Below the pieces are notes generated by a model, which was not told where the DNA came from, searched no databases, and was given only the letters and a program-made list of their open reading frames with translations. A program made the translations under genes and the position numbers. From Methylomonas albis (lineage in GTDB: Bacteria; Pseudomonadota; Gammaproteobacteria; Methylococcales; Methylomonadaceae), in assembly GCF_014850955.1 (NCBI RefSeq), contig NZ_JACXSS010000001.1, forward strand, positions 2,356,001 through 2,420,000: 64,000 nt of DNA, given 5' to 3'. Below are positions 14,810 through 22,800 of the stretch, piece by piece. Positions within the stretch are counted from its first letter, which is position 1. Every line of letters starts with the position of its first letter.

Positions 14810-17121
14810 TGAGTGACTCCGTTTGTTTGGCGCACCCCGTAAAAACGCAATACGGACAGAATGCCGACAAATATAAGGATTAGCGCCAATATCCAGCCGA
14901 TTGCCGAATTGGGGTGCTGCGCATAGGTCATGCCTTGGTAGAAGAGGGTGGCAGTCAGGTAGGCGACAAAAGTGGTCCAACACACCACGAATAAAGCCCA
15001 GGCGCCGTTGGTTTCTTTGTAGATCGCCGCAGTGGCAGCTATACAGGGCGCATACAACAAAATAAACAACAAATAGGCAAAAGCGCCAATCTGGCCGTCA
15101 AAATGCGCTTGCATGACGCCGAAGGTATCGAGCTTGACTTGCTGTTGTTCGGCTGCCGCAGCCTGATCGGATACATTGGCTATGCCTAATCCCAATGGAT
15201 CGAGAAGCTTGTCGGCGATTGCCATTAAGTTGTCCGGTACAGTTTGGCAGGCTTCCAGCAGCGCTTCTTGCAAATCGAAGCTTTTCTCTTCTGCTATGTG
15301 ATCCGAGACAGCCATTTGGCTATACAAGGCATCCAAAGTGCCGACTACGGCCTCTTTAGCTAACACGCCGGTAAAAATGCCGACAGTTGCAGGCCAGTTA
15401 TCATGAGCGATGCCCATGGGCTGGAAAACCGGCGTCAATGCGCGGCCGATTTCGCTTAGTACCGACTTATCGCTATTTTCCTGGCCGAAACTGCCGTCTG
15501 TGCCCAAAGAGTTCAACACATTCAATACCAGCACCATCGGCACAATGACTTTGCCGGCGTTGAAGATGAAGGTTTTTAAGCGCTCCCAGGTTTTGGTGTA
15601 CACACCTTGCAAAGTGGGTAAATGGTAAGCGGGCAGTTCCATCAGAAAAGGCGTAGGGGAGCCGCGCAATAAAGTGTGACGCATGATTAAACCGGTCAAC
15701 ACCGCCACCACGATGCCGAATATATACAAGCCAAACACCAGGTTCTGCCCGCCGACCGGGAAAAACGCGGCGGCAAACAAGGCGTAAACCGGCAGACGGG
15801 CGCCGCACGACATGAAGGGATTCATCAAATTGGTTAATACCCGATCACGCTGATTATCCAAGGTGCGGGTGGCGATAATGGCCGGCACATTGCAGCCAAA
15901 ACCAACGATCATGGGAACAAACGATTTGCCGGGCAGACCAATGATGCACATGAACCTATCCATCACAAATGCGGCTCTGGACATATAGCCCGAATCTTCC
16001 AGCATCGATAAAAATATGAACAAAAAGCCGACGATGGGTATAAAGGTAGACACCACTTGAATGCCGCCGCCGATCCCGCTGCTGGTCAAAACCACCAGCC
16101 AGTCCGGCCAACTCATCGCTGTCAGCAATTCACTTAAGCCATCCACTAGCAAGGCGCCGACCGCTTTGTCAAAAAAGTCGACGAAAGCGCTGCCAATATT
16201 AATGGTAAACATGAACATTGCATACATCACCAACAAAAATATGGGGATGCCCAAGAAGCGGTTTAGAACGATGCTGTCGATTTTGTCGGTAGTGTTACGG
16301 GATACTTCGTTAAGTTTGCAGACGCTGGCTTTTACTAGTTGGTTAACCAAACCATAGCGGGCGTCCGCGGCGAGAATATCGATTTCGTCTTGGGTTTGCG
16401 CTTCGATGTCTGCACGCAGTTGTTCTGCAACTTGCTGTAGTTCGGGGCCGGCAAGCTGTTTGGCCAAGGTATCGTTTTCCAGCAAACGTAGGGCAAGCCA
16501 GCGACTATCGCAAATCAATTCTAAGGATTGTTGGGAAAGCTGCGGTTGCAATTGGCTGACAGCAGCTTCAATGACCGAATGGTAGTCGACTTGTAATGCG
16601 GGAATAGGCTTGCTGATGCAAGCTTTATTGATTTCGTCTCGTAATTCCTTGATACCAGTACCAGCAGCGGCTGTAACCGGAACTACCGGACAAGCCATTT
16701 GTGTGGCGAGCAACTCGATGTCAATTTTGACGCCGCGTTTTTTAACTGCATCCATCATGTTCAACACCAATATCATCGGCACGCGCATTTCTATCAATTG
16801 CGAGGTCAGGTAAAGATTGCGTTCTATATTGGAAGCATCGACGATATTGATGATCAAATCGGCTTGGCGAGAGGCCACGTAATCGCGGGCTACTTTTTCG
16901 TCCAGAGAAATGCTGTCGTCATCGGCTTCTAAGGAATATGTGCCGGGCAAGTCGACGAGACTTATCTGTTTGCCTTGATGGGTGTATTCGCCGGTTTTTT
17001 GTTCAACAGTAACGCCAGGCCAATTGCCGACATGTTGCTTGGAGCCGGTCAATGCATTGAACAGCGTGGTTTTTCCGCAATTGGGGTTACCGACAACGCC
17101 GACGGTAAAGTCCATACTCAT
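14806..17121 (-). CDS. feoB: Ferrous iron transport protein B
   Basis: The 771-residue protein has an N-terminal GTPase domain with G1 GNPNCGKTT (residues 11-19), G3 DLPGTYSL near 57 and G4 NMMD near 120, a helical linker (about 170-270), and a polytopic membrane domain with two Gate repeats including the cysteine-containing GFGCNVPAI. It imports Fe(II) across the inner membrane. It overlaps feoA and feoC by four bases each, giving an feoABC operon. Confidence 0.96.
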   Translation of the reverse strand: MSMDFTVGVVGNPNCGKTTLFNALTGSKQHVGNWPGVTVEQKTGEYTHQGKQISLVDLPGTYSLEADDDSISLDEKVARDYVASRQADLIINIVDASNIERNLYLTSQLIEMRVPMILVLNMMDAVKKRGVKIDIELLATQMACPVVPVTAAAGTGIKELRDEINKACISKPIPALQVDYHSVIEAAVSQLQPQLSQQSLELICDSRWLALRLLENDTLAKQLAGPELQQVAEQLRADIEAQTQDEIDILAADARYGLVNQLVKASVCKLNEVSRNTTDKIDSIVLNRFLGIPIFLLVMYAMFMFTINIGSAFVDFFDKAVGALLVDGLSELLTAMSWPDWLVVLTSSGIGGGIQVVSTFIPIVGFLFIFLSMLEDSGYMSRAAFVMDRFMCIIGLPGKSFVPMIVGFGCNVPAIIATRTLDNQRDRVLTNLMNPFMSCGARLPVYALFAAAFFPVGGQNLVFGLYIFGIVVAVLTGLIMRHTLLRGSPTPFLMELPAYHLPTLQGVYTKTWERLKTFIFNAGKVIVPMVLVLNVLNSLGTDGSFGQENSDKSVLSEIGRALTPVFQPMGIAHDNWPATVGIFTGVLAKEAVVGTLDALYSQMAVSDHIAEEKSFDLQEALLEACQTVPDNLMAIADKLLDPLGLGIANVSDQAAAAEQQQVKLDTFGVMQAHFDGQIGAFAYLLFILLYAPCIAATAAIYKETNGAWALFVVCWTTFVAYLTATLFYQGMTYAQHPNSAIGWILALILIFVGILSVLRFYGVRQTNGVTQ

Positions 17122-17351
17122 ACTTTTTCTATGAGTAAGACCGACGCCTCGTTTTTACGTAGCGACAAAGAAAATCCGCGAATTTTGATTTCAACAGGAT
17201 CGCCCATGGGTGCAAAACGAGTAATTGTGAATTCAGTACCTGGCGTTAACCCCATAGCCAGCAGCTTCTTCCGATAGACGCCACCTGATTGATCGAACCC
17301 CACTATACGGCCTGTATCGCCAGTCGCCAGCGTTTTGAGATATGTCGACAT
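17118..17351 (-). CDS. feoA: Ferrous iron transport protein A
   Basis: The 77-residue SH3-like protein reads LATGDTGRIVGFDQ, LLAMGLTPGTEFTITRFAPMGDPVEIKIRGFSLSLR, as in FeoA. It is the first gene of the operon; a Fur-like box begins 11 bases upstream of the ATG at 17351. Confidence 0.93.
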   Translation of the reverse strand: MSTYLKTLATGDTGRIVGFDQSGGVYRKKLLAMGLTPGTEFTITRFAPMGDPVEIKIRGFSLSLRKNEASVLLIEKV

Positions 17352-17361
17352 GCAAGCTAAT

Positions 17362-17376
17362 TAATAATTGTTCTCA
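17362..17376 (-). promoter_or_regulatory. Fur box upstream of feoA
   Basis: On the minus strand TGAGAACAATTATTA matches the 7-1-7 Fur consensus TGATAATnATTATCA at 12 of 14 arm positions. Iron repression of feoABC is the known behaviour of the operon in gammaproteobacteria. Confidence 0.7.
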
Positions 17377-17476
17377 TTAAGCCGCAATATAGCACATCGA
17401 TGTAAGGGTGTTACAGAATTAGTTTTGGCTATATCCCTTCGATGCACATTCATATCCGGTAATAGCCACATGTATA

Positions 17477-17504
17477 ACTTCGCATAATGTATATTATGTT
17501 AAAT
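17477..17504. other. dif: XerCD recombination site dif (chromosome dimer resolution)
   Basis: The site reads ACTTCGCATAA (XerC arm, 17477-17487), TGTATA (central, 17488-17493) and TTATGTTAAAT (XerD arm, 17494-17504). Compared with the E. coli dif I remember, the central region and XerD arm are identical and the XerC arm matches at 8 of 11. It lies in a gene-free gap between feoA and a small ORF. This places the replication terminus in the window. Confidence 0.9.
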
Positions 17505-17624
17505 AATGTACTACTAACGATAATTCTGGCCAATGCGCCGTCGCTCGTTTAAGTGAATTTGTTAATAGTCGACGGACTGGTGCGGCGTAAAAGCAGCCAG
17601 ACCAATTTCGATTACCCCAGCGCT

Positions 17625-17789
17625 ATGGCGCATCGCTACAGCCTTTACCTGATTCTGGGGACGCTGTATCTGTTGCTGGTCAGTTTGACCCTGCCGTTTC
17701 CGATTCCACCACAAACTGTCCCTGTAAGCATTTTTGTCGTGGTCTACGCCGTCAACGTGTTGCTGGCTAATACGCAAAAGCGGGTATGA
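17625..17789 (+). CDS. Possible small membrane protein
   Basis: From ATG 17625 a 54-residue product has a hydrophobic stretch (YLILGTLYLLLVSLTLPF) and a second one (PVSIFVVVYAVNVLLA) with a basic end TQKRV. No ribosome site is clear, and a longer reading starts at GTG 17553. It lies next to dif. I recognise no family and the gene may not be real. Confidence 0.35.
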   Translation: MAHRYSLYLILGTLYLLLVSLTLPFPIPPQTVPVSIFVVVYAVNVLLANTQKRV

Positions 17790-17896
17790 ATTGTCTTTAC
17801 AGCAAATGGATCAAAAACTCGGCATCCCAATGTAATTTGAATACCCTCTCCATCCAGCGCCAACCATTGATAACTAAAGTCCAAGGCACGCCCCTG

Positions 17897-19045
17897 TTAG
17901 GCGCGAGCGCAACTTAAGGAGCCGGCGCAATGAACCGCCCGCAACACCAGTATTTTCCCGAACGTCTGCAAGCCCACCACCTCCCGAAGTTCCAGCCCGC
18001 TTTGATCGAACAGCCGCCGCCATTCGGCCAGCGTCCGTTCCCGGCCGCGAGTGTTGACGAACATCTGCATATCGAACGCGGCCGTGGCCATGTCGGCTCG
18101 TTTGTCCGGCATCACCAACTCCATCACGGCGATGGCTGCGCCGCTAGTTGCACAGGCTTGTGCGACATTGCGCAGCACGGCAACGCAGGTGTCGTCGTCG
18201 AAGCCATGCAGCACCGCACTCAGCAGGTAAATGTCCTTGCCGCTGCGCGCCTTGGGCACGGCTTGCAGCAGGTCGCAAGCTTCGAAACTCATGCCTTGCA
18301 GCGCGGCGCCCTCGCCTTTTTCCTTCCAGAACTGCGCCGCGCCGCGAATAACCTGTTCGCGGTCGGCCACCAGCGCCTTGAGGCGCGTATGGCGTTTGAG
18401 GATGGCGAGGGACTTTGCACCCTTGGATCCGCCGATGTCGATGATACGCTCGAAGCGTGACCAATCGAAATCGGTAACAAAGCTGCCCCCGGCCAAGGCT
18501 TCCACGCTATCCATCGCCTGCGCAAACAGCTGGTCGAATTCCGGGTTAGCATCCAGGTAATCGTAAAACGCCTGCCCGTGAGCAGATTCGAACGGCACGC
18601 CGCCGCTGCACACTCCCTGCTCCAATCGTTCGAACCACGGCCGGCTCATTTCCGGCGAATTGTGCATCAGCACCATCGCCCGAACGCTGTGGGGATGATC
18701 CGGGCGCAGGCAGGACGAAAGCTTATTGTTGCGGAAGCGACGTTGCGAGACCTCCTCGAACACGCCCATCGCCACCAGCATGCGCAGCAAGCGGTAGAGC
18801 GCATCGGCATCAGCGGCGACGCGCTCGGCCAGGGTTTCGGCGCTCAATTCGCCGTCAGCCAGCGCGCCGGCGATGTCCAGCCGCGCGACGACATTCAGCG
18901 CCCGCGATTGCCAGAAGGCCGAACCGATCTGAATCAGACGGAACGGCGGCGGCACGATTTTGTTGGGCAGGTTTTGCAGCCAGGCGCCGAATCTGGCGAA
19001 CTTGGCGAAACGGCGCACCGCGCCGGCATTCTTTTGCAATGTCAT
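17897..19045 (-). CDS. SAM-dependent O-methyltransferase (family 2 type)
   Basis: The 382-residue protein has an N-terminal winged-helix dimerisation region (VVARLDIAGALADGELSAE, about 55-110) and a Rossmann methyltransferase domain with IIDIGGSKGAKSLAIL near 215 and SAVLHGFDDDTCVAVLRN near 290. This is the layout of acetylserotonin/hydroxyindole-type O-methyltransferases acting on small aromatic or secondary metabolites. The ATG at 19045 has GGGAG in front. It starts one base after the stop of the broken TetR gene, so the two were cotranscribed. The region is GC-richer than the surroundings. Confidence 0.8.
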   Translation of the reverse strand: MTLQKNAGAVRRFAKFARFGAWLQNLPNKIVPPPFRLIQIGSAFWQSRALNVVARLDIAGALADGELSAETLAERVAADADALYRLLRMLVAMGVFEEVSQRRFRNNKLSSCLRPDHPHSVRAMVLMHNSPEMSRPWFERLEQGVCSGGVPFESAHGQAFYDYLDANPEFDQLFAQAMDSVEALAGGSFVTDFDWSRFERIIDIGGSKGAKSLAILKRHTRLKALVADREQVIRGAAQFWKEKGEGAALQGMSFEACDLLQAVPKARSGKDIYLLSAVLHGFDDDTCVAVLRNVAQACATSGAAIAVMELVMPDKRADMATAAFDMQMFVNTRGRERTLAEWRRLFDQSGLELREVVGLQTFGKILVLRAVHCAGSLSCARA

Positions 19046-19046
19046 G

Positions 19047-19657
19047 TCACACTCCCGCTTGCGCCGCAGCCATGCCAGCCGCCAATAGTTTGCCATTCAG
19101 CGTAGCGAGTTCGTTGATGAAGGCTTCGTCCATCTGTCCGCCCATCTGTTCCTCGAAAATGTCTTTCAGCAGCATCGGCATCATGGCCAGGCTGACGAAG
19201 GCCATGCGCGCCACGTCGGGGTTGATCGCCCGATCGACCTGGCCGCTGGCCTTCAGCTGTTCCAAGCGCCGCGCACCGCCGCTACGGCCACGCTCCAGCA
19301 ATTGCAGGATGAAACGCCGGCCCGGCCCGTGGTTGAGGGCCAGCACCTTGAGAATGAGCTTGGGAAATTCGGGATGCTTGCGCATGGTGTCGTAATACAG
19401 CCGCAGATAGTCGGCGAAACCGCCGACCTCGGACAGCGTATCGCTGTCGAGCATGTCCAGGAGGGCTTGAGCGTCTCGCGGATCATTTCTTCGTAAAGGC
19501 CTTCCTTGTTGCCGAAGTAATAGCGGATCATCGAGATATTGACGCCCGCCTGGTCGGCGATGGCGCGGGTGGTAACCTTGTGGTATTCATCGGAAAGGAA
19601 ACAGTCCGGCGCCGCCTTGAGCAGACGCGCGTAAACCGGGTCGCTAATATCGTTCAT
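19047..19657 (-). pseudogene. TetR-family regulator, frameshifted
   Basis: From ATG 19657 (AGGAG upstream) the frame gives a TetR DNA-binding domain, YHKVTTRAIADQAGVNISMIRYYFGNKEGLYEEMI, then leaves frame after IRETL near 19470. The ligand-binding part continues in another frame (DMLDSDTLSEVGGFADYLRLYY to AAAQAGV, stop at 19047). Total length is one base short of a multiple of three, consistent with a single-base deletion. A sequencing error is possible. It would have controlled the methyltransferase downstream. Confidence 0.8.
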
Positions 19658-19770
19658 CGTAAAAACTCCTGCAAGCCATGATGGCGGCAGGTTAGCACCG
19701 GCGGCACAACCGCCCTAGCAGATTTGCCAATCAAGATGCGGGGTTTGATTGAACGGCAAGCCGTTCGAAG

Positions 19771-20385
19771 TCAGCGCAGCAAGCGCACCTCAAGCAACAT
19801 ACAGCCCACGGCAAAGGTGAAAATTCCAACAGTAGACACATACACCGAAATCATCGGCCCCAGCGCATAAACCACGGCGCCGACGAAGATCAATGCCGCG
19901 GCCGGCTTGGGATAGAGCGCCGAACGGTAGATAGCCAGGCAAAACAGCACAATGCCGATTAATATCGTCGCGGAAGCCGAGATTCTAAACGCCAACACCG
20001 CCGGATCGTTTTTGATGATGGCGTCGCGCAACAGAAAGGCGGTTTCGGGATAGCGGGCGATGACGGGATAAAGAAACAGCTCCCAAGTCACCTTGCAGGC
20101 CTGTAACAAATAAGCCGCCTCGACGAACAAAAAACCGACGGCGCCCTGCACGCCGGCCGTGTCACGCATCTTGGCATAAACGGCATAGAATCCGACCAGC
20201 AACGCTAACACGCCGGCGAAGGCTACCAGCGCTAAAGGCACCCAAGCTGAATTGCGTACCACTTCGACATAGTCGAAGCTTCCCCTCCCTAAGGGTAACA
20301 AGATCGGGAACAGGACCGCATAAGCGCTGAGCAATAGCGATCCCACGATGATGGCGATGCCGCCGAGTTTTTCGAAAATGTGCAT
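19771..20385 (-). CDS. Polytopic membrane protein of unknown function
   Basis: The 204-residue product has about six hydrophobic segments (for example GGIAIIVGSLLLSAYAVLF, VPLALVAFAGVLALLVGFYAVY, ATILIGIVLFCLAIY and AAALIFVGAVVYALGP). The ATG at 20385 has GGGAGG at good spacing; an ATG two codons earlier abuts the ribosome site, and the longer reading is not supported. It lies 113 bases upstream of the TetR gene on the same strand and may share its transcript. I do not recognise the family. Confidence 0.65.
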   Translation of the reverse strand: MHIFEKLGGIAIIVGSLLLSAYAVLFPILLPLGRGSFDYVEVVRNSAWVPLALVAFAGVLALLVGFYAVYAKMRDTAGVQGAVGFLFVEAAYLLQACKVTWELFLYPVIARYPETAFLLRDAIIKNDPAVLAFRISASATILIGIVLFCLAIYRSALYPKPAAALIFVGAVVYALGPMISVYVSTVGIFTFAVGCMLLEVRLLR

Positions 20386-20462
20386 GTTCATCCTCCCTGT
20401 TTCGATTGATGGCCGGCCACCGATTCCGGTCTGACCACGGCAATGAAGATTCGGACATGGCC

Positions 20463-20540
20463 GTAGGCTGGGTAGAGCGAAAGCGAAACCCAGCACAAAT
20501 ACCATCAATGCTGGGTTTCATTGCATTCAACCCAGCTTAC
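20463..20540. repeat. Imperfect palindromic intergenic repeat (MITE-like)
   Basis: GTAGGCTGGGT and AAACCCAGCA on the left mirror TGCTGGGTTT and ACCCAGCTTAC on the right, forming a roughly 78-base hairpin with an AAACCCAGCA/TGCTGGGTTT inner stem. Elements with GTAGGCTGGGT ends are common intergenic repeats in proteobacteria; no transposase is present. Confidence 0.6.
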
Positions 20541-20842
20541 GATCCTCAAAAGACCAAGATGAATATAATCGCCATATCGGTTATATTCATTGGAATCCGG
20601 CAAAATATGGGCATGTTCAAAATATAATCGATTTACCCACAGGGCATAAAGGCCTTATTCAAGCTTCCACCGGTATGTGAAGCAAGGTATTTATGAAAGA
20701 AGTTGGGACATAATGAAAATAACGAGATTGATGGTATTTGGTGACGCGACCGATACACCTCCTAACGTCGGCACATCCTAATTTGTGCGCACCTTATCGC
20801 GTTATAGATTAACCAAGGCTAGCGCATCGTATCGAGATAAGA
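20541..20842. other. Gene-less spacer with a 30-bp operator-like palindrome
   Basis: TGAATATAATCG (20560-20571), spacer CCATAT and CGGTTATATTCA (20578-20589) form a 12-bp inverted repeat with one mismatch, and a further half site AATATAATCG occurs near 20620. It looks like a repressor operator, but no intact gene follows on the plus strand. The rest of the spacer shows nothing clear. Confidence 0.4.
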
Positions 20843-21052
20843 TTACCCCTCTTTTTTTATTTTTAATGCGCGCCACCCCTTAGGTTTTTTTTCTAAAGTA
20901 AAGCTAACCTGATCCCCCGTGGCTAATATCTTGTCGTCAGCTTCTATTTCTTGATAGAAAAAAAACACATCCTGACCTTTCTGCCTTTGTATAAATCCAA
21001 AGCCTTTAAAAATATCAAATGTTTTCACAACCCCAAAGTGCCGTTCTTCCAT
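20843..21052 (-). CDS. Cold-shock-domain protein, retron partner
   Basis: The 69-residue protein is a single CSD: RNP1-like KGFGFIQR and RNP2-like DVFFFYQEI, with GVVKTFDIF at the start and GDQVSFTLEKKPKGWRALKIKK at the end. CspA-type domains bind single-stranded RNA or DNA. It starts two bases after the reverse transcriptase stop, so the genes are coupled, and shares the low GC content of the retron. Binding to msDNA or its RNA is an inference from context. Confidence 0.85.
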   Translation of the reverse strand: MEERHFGVVKTFDIFKGFGFIQRQKGQDVFFFYQEIEADDKILATGDQVSFTLEKKPKGWRALKIKKEG

Positions 21053-21054
21053 TT

Positions 21055-22233
21055 TTATTCCCAGATTTCTTTTTTAGTTTGTTTGTTACCGTAAACTTTG
21101 TTCAATTGAAGCCGAAGAGAGTTAGCTAATGACTTGTTATTTCGACCTAAAATACCCAATCTATAATATAACGAGTTTACGCGCTTTATGTTTCCAATCC
21201 TTTGGTTTTGTGGGGCGGTTACTTTAACCAATTTTTTAGTTTCTTGTATCAGTTGTTTTTGCATTGGTTCGTCATAAACAGGCAATACTAAACTGAGTCT
21301 TTCGCGAAGTTTTTTTGCTTGCACGTGTTGTAACCGTTGTAATTTTGCAACTTTACCTGACACTTCATTCCAGCGTTCATGATATTTCTCAGAACAACGA
21401 TTAACCTTGTATTCGCGCTCACACATAAATACAAGTTGCCGAATAAACCTACGCTCCTCTTTTCGAGATTTAGGTTTTTTATGTCCTATCCAAAGACCTG
21501 TGACTTCAAAACTCGCTTCAGGGTTCGCTCTATGTTCAATTCTCGTTTTACGGCCGTTAATTTTAAGCTCGTATTTTTTAAAAAGTGCTGCAATTTTCTT
21601 AATATAAAAAGTCTCTTGTTCTTTTGTAAGAGTTGTTTGAGTTGATAAAGTAATGTCGTCTAAAAGACGAGAATATTGGATGTTATGTTTTTGAAGCTCT
21701 GAAACCAGCAAGTACTCAGTGTCATAAAATAATAAATTTGCAATGTATGATGACGTACATGCGCCTTGTGGGACTCTATTGTGGAGTGTAACAATTTTTG
21801 TAAGTAACTCGGCTATATGAGCTGGGAATTTAAAGAAGTGCTGAAATATTTTCGACACATATTCAGACTTAATGTTTGGGTAGAATTGCTTAATATCAAT
21901 GCAGATAATTTGATTGGCATGTGAGTGGCGTAAAGCATTTGCAACATAATCACGCGGATTATTTTCGTCTTTGATTCCACCCTGCAAATACTCAGGATAT
22001 TCCACCTTTTCGAATATTCTGGAGTTTATGCGTTTTTGTAGCTTTTTAAGCTCGTACTTAGGCTCATGAACTAATCTTTCTTTGCCATTTTTTTGTGGTG
22101 TCAAAAAGCTAGTGTATGAGTTATCAATCTTATTTGATAAATCTAGTAAAAGTTTAGGGTGAATTCCTAAAGTAATCGCCAATGCCTCAACTGAGGCAAT
22201 GGGATTGTTAGGATAGTGAGGGGCAAGCTTCAT
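21055..22233 (-). CDS. Retron reverse transcriptase
   Basis: The 392-residue protein has the group II-derived RT fold with retron-specific marks: NALRH at 99-103 (the NAxxH region X motif), DIKQFYPNI at 113-121 (first catalytic Asp), VPQGACTSSYIANL at 154-167 (domain 4), SRLLDDITLS at 188-197 (catalytic Asp pair 192/193), and VTG at 244-246 (region Y). The usual tyrosine of YxDD is replaced by leucine. It would reverse-transcribe the structured RNA encoded upstream into msDNA. ATG 22233 has a poor ribosome site, so coupling to the upstream small gene (32 bases away) is likely. Low GC suggests transfer. Confidence 0.92.
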   Translation of the reverse strand: MKLAPHYPNNPIASVEALAITLGIHPKLLLDLSNKIDNSYTSFLTPQKNGKERLVHEPKYELKKLQKRINSRIFEKVEYPEYLQGGIKDENNPRDYVANALRHSHANQIICIDIKQFYPNIKSEYVSKIFQHFFKFPAHIAELLTKIVTLHNRVPQGACTSSYIANLLFYDTEYLLVSELQKHNIQYSRLLDDITLSTQTTLTKEQETFYIKKIAALFKKYELKINGRKTRIEHRANPEASFEVTGLWIGHKKPKSRKEERRFIRQLVFMCEREYKVNRCSEKYHERWNEVSGKVAKLQRLQHVQAKKLRERLSLVLPVYDEPMQKQLIQETKKLVKVTAPQNQRIGNIKRVNSLYYRLGILGRNNKSLANSLRLQLNKVYGNKQTKKEIWE

Positions 22234-22265
22234 AGAAAGGGAAGCAATGAATTAAGAGTCAGTTG

Positions 22266-22466
22266 TTAGTTCATAAACTTATCATAAACGAAATCAATAA
22301 GCTTAAATATTAAACCAACAACCAAGGGCAAATATGCTCTAAAACGAGTCAATTTACTACCTTGATCCGTATCAACTTGTTTTTCAGTTCGCATAGCGTG
22401 GAACTGTTGCAAACTGTTGCTCTTGATTTCTGGAACTACTACGACGATATAAATATCAGTTTTCAT
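22266..22466 (-). CDS. Small membrane peptide between retron RNA and RT
   Basis: AAGGAG stands five bases before ATG 22466, a strong ribosome site, so this 66-residue ORF is real. It begins KTDIYIVVVVPEIKS, has a polar middle, and ends with one hydrophobic segment LPLVVGLIFKLIDFVYDKF (about 46-64). No family is recognised. In retron defence operons the extra gene is usually the toxic effector, and small membrane proteins are known in that role; here that is inference. Confidence 0.7.
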   Translation of the reverse strand: MKTDIYIVVVVPEIKSNSLQQFHAMRTEKQVDTDQGSKLTRFRAYLPLVVGLIFKLIDFVYDKFMN

Positions 22467-22536
22467 TTTGTCTCCTTAAAGGATATTGAGTTTGTGGCTC
22501 AAGCCGAAGCCGCCACGCCAGACCAATAACTAAGGA

Positions 22537-22693
22537 AACGAGAATATAAGAATTGATAAATGGACGACTCTTAACCTTTACGCCAGACAACGGTCGTCCA
22601 TATACGCACAGATACAAATCATGCGCGTGGACATATCCCCGCAGCCCGGTCATGAACCCGAAGGTTCGCCTCGAAAGGCACCACTTTCTCGTT
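22537..22693 (-). ncRNA. Retron msr-msd RNA (predicted by structure)
   Basis: In transcript order: AACGAGAA (22693-22686, a1); hairpin GCCU-UUCG-AGGC (22679-22668); abutting hairpin GAACC-UUCG-GGUUC (22667-22654); hairpin ACGCGCA/UGUGCGU (22628-22604); a 9-bp stem AUGGACGAC/GUCGUCCAU with a 24-base loop (22601-22560), the msd candidate; and UUCUCGUU (22544-22537, a2) complementary to a1. This order a1-msr-msd-a2 ahead of an RT is the retron layout. The usual AGC next to a1 with the branching G is not obvious, and the a1/a2 pairing is short (8 bp). Confidence 0.75.
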
Positions 22694-22755
22694 GGGTAAA
22701 CAAACGTAGTAATTTTAAAGAGCAAAACAAACGGGCGACTAACACCCGCATATAT

Positions 22756-22784
22756 ATTCTGCCGAATCTTTATAACGATGTCAA
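22756..22784 (-). promoter_or_regulatory. Promoter of the retron operon
   Basis: Perfect -35 TTGACA (22779-22784) and -10 CAGAAT (22756-22761) are separated by 17 bp on the minus strand. Transcription would start near 22749, about 55 bases before a1. Confidence 0.65.
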
Positions 22785-22800
22785 ATGACCATGGCTACTA

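Noticed and set aside
17475-17508. Resemblance to a loxP site (ATAACTTCG, ATGTAT)
   Set aside because: The central region and right arm fit the Xer dif site far better, and no Cre-like recombinase is present.
22456-22725. 89-residue open frame on the minus strand upstream of the retron RT
   Set aside because: It covers the msr-msd hairpins and has no ribosome site; the RNA structure explains the sequence better.
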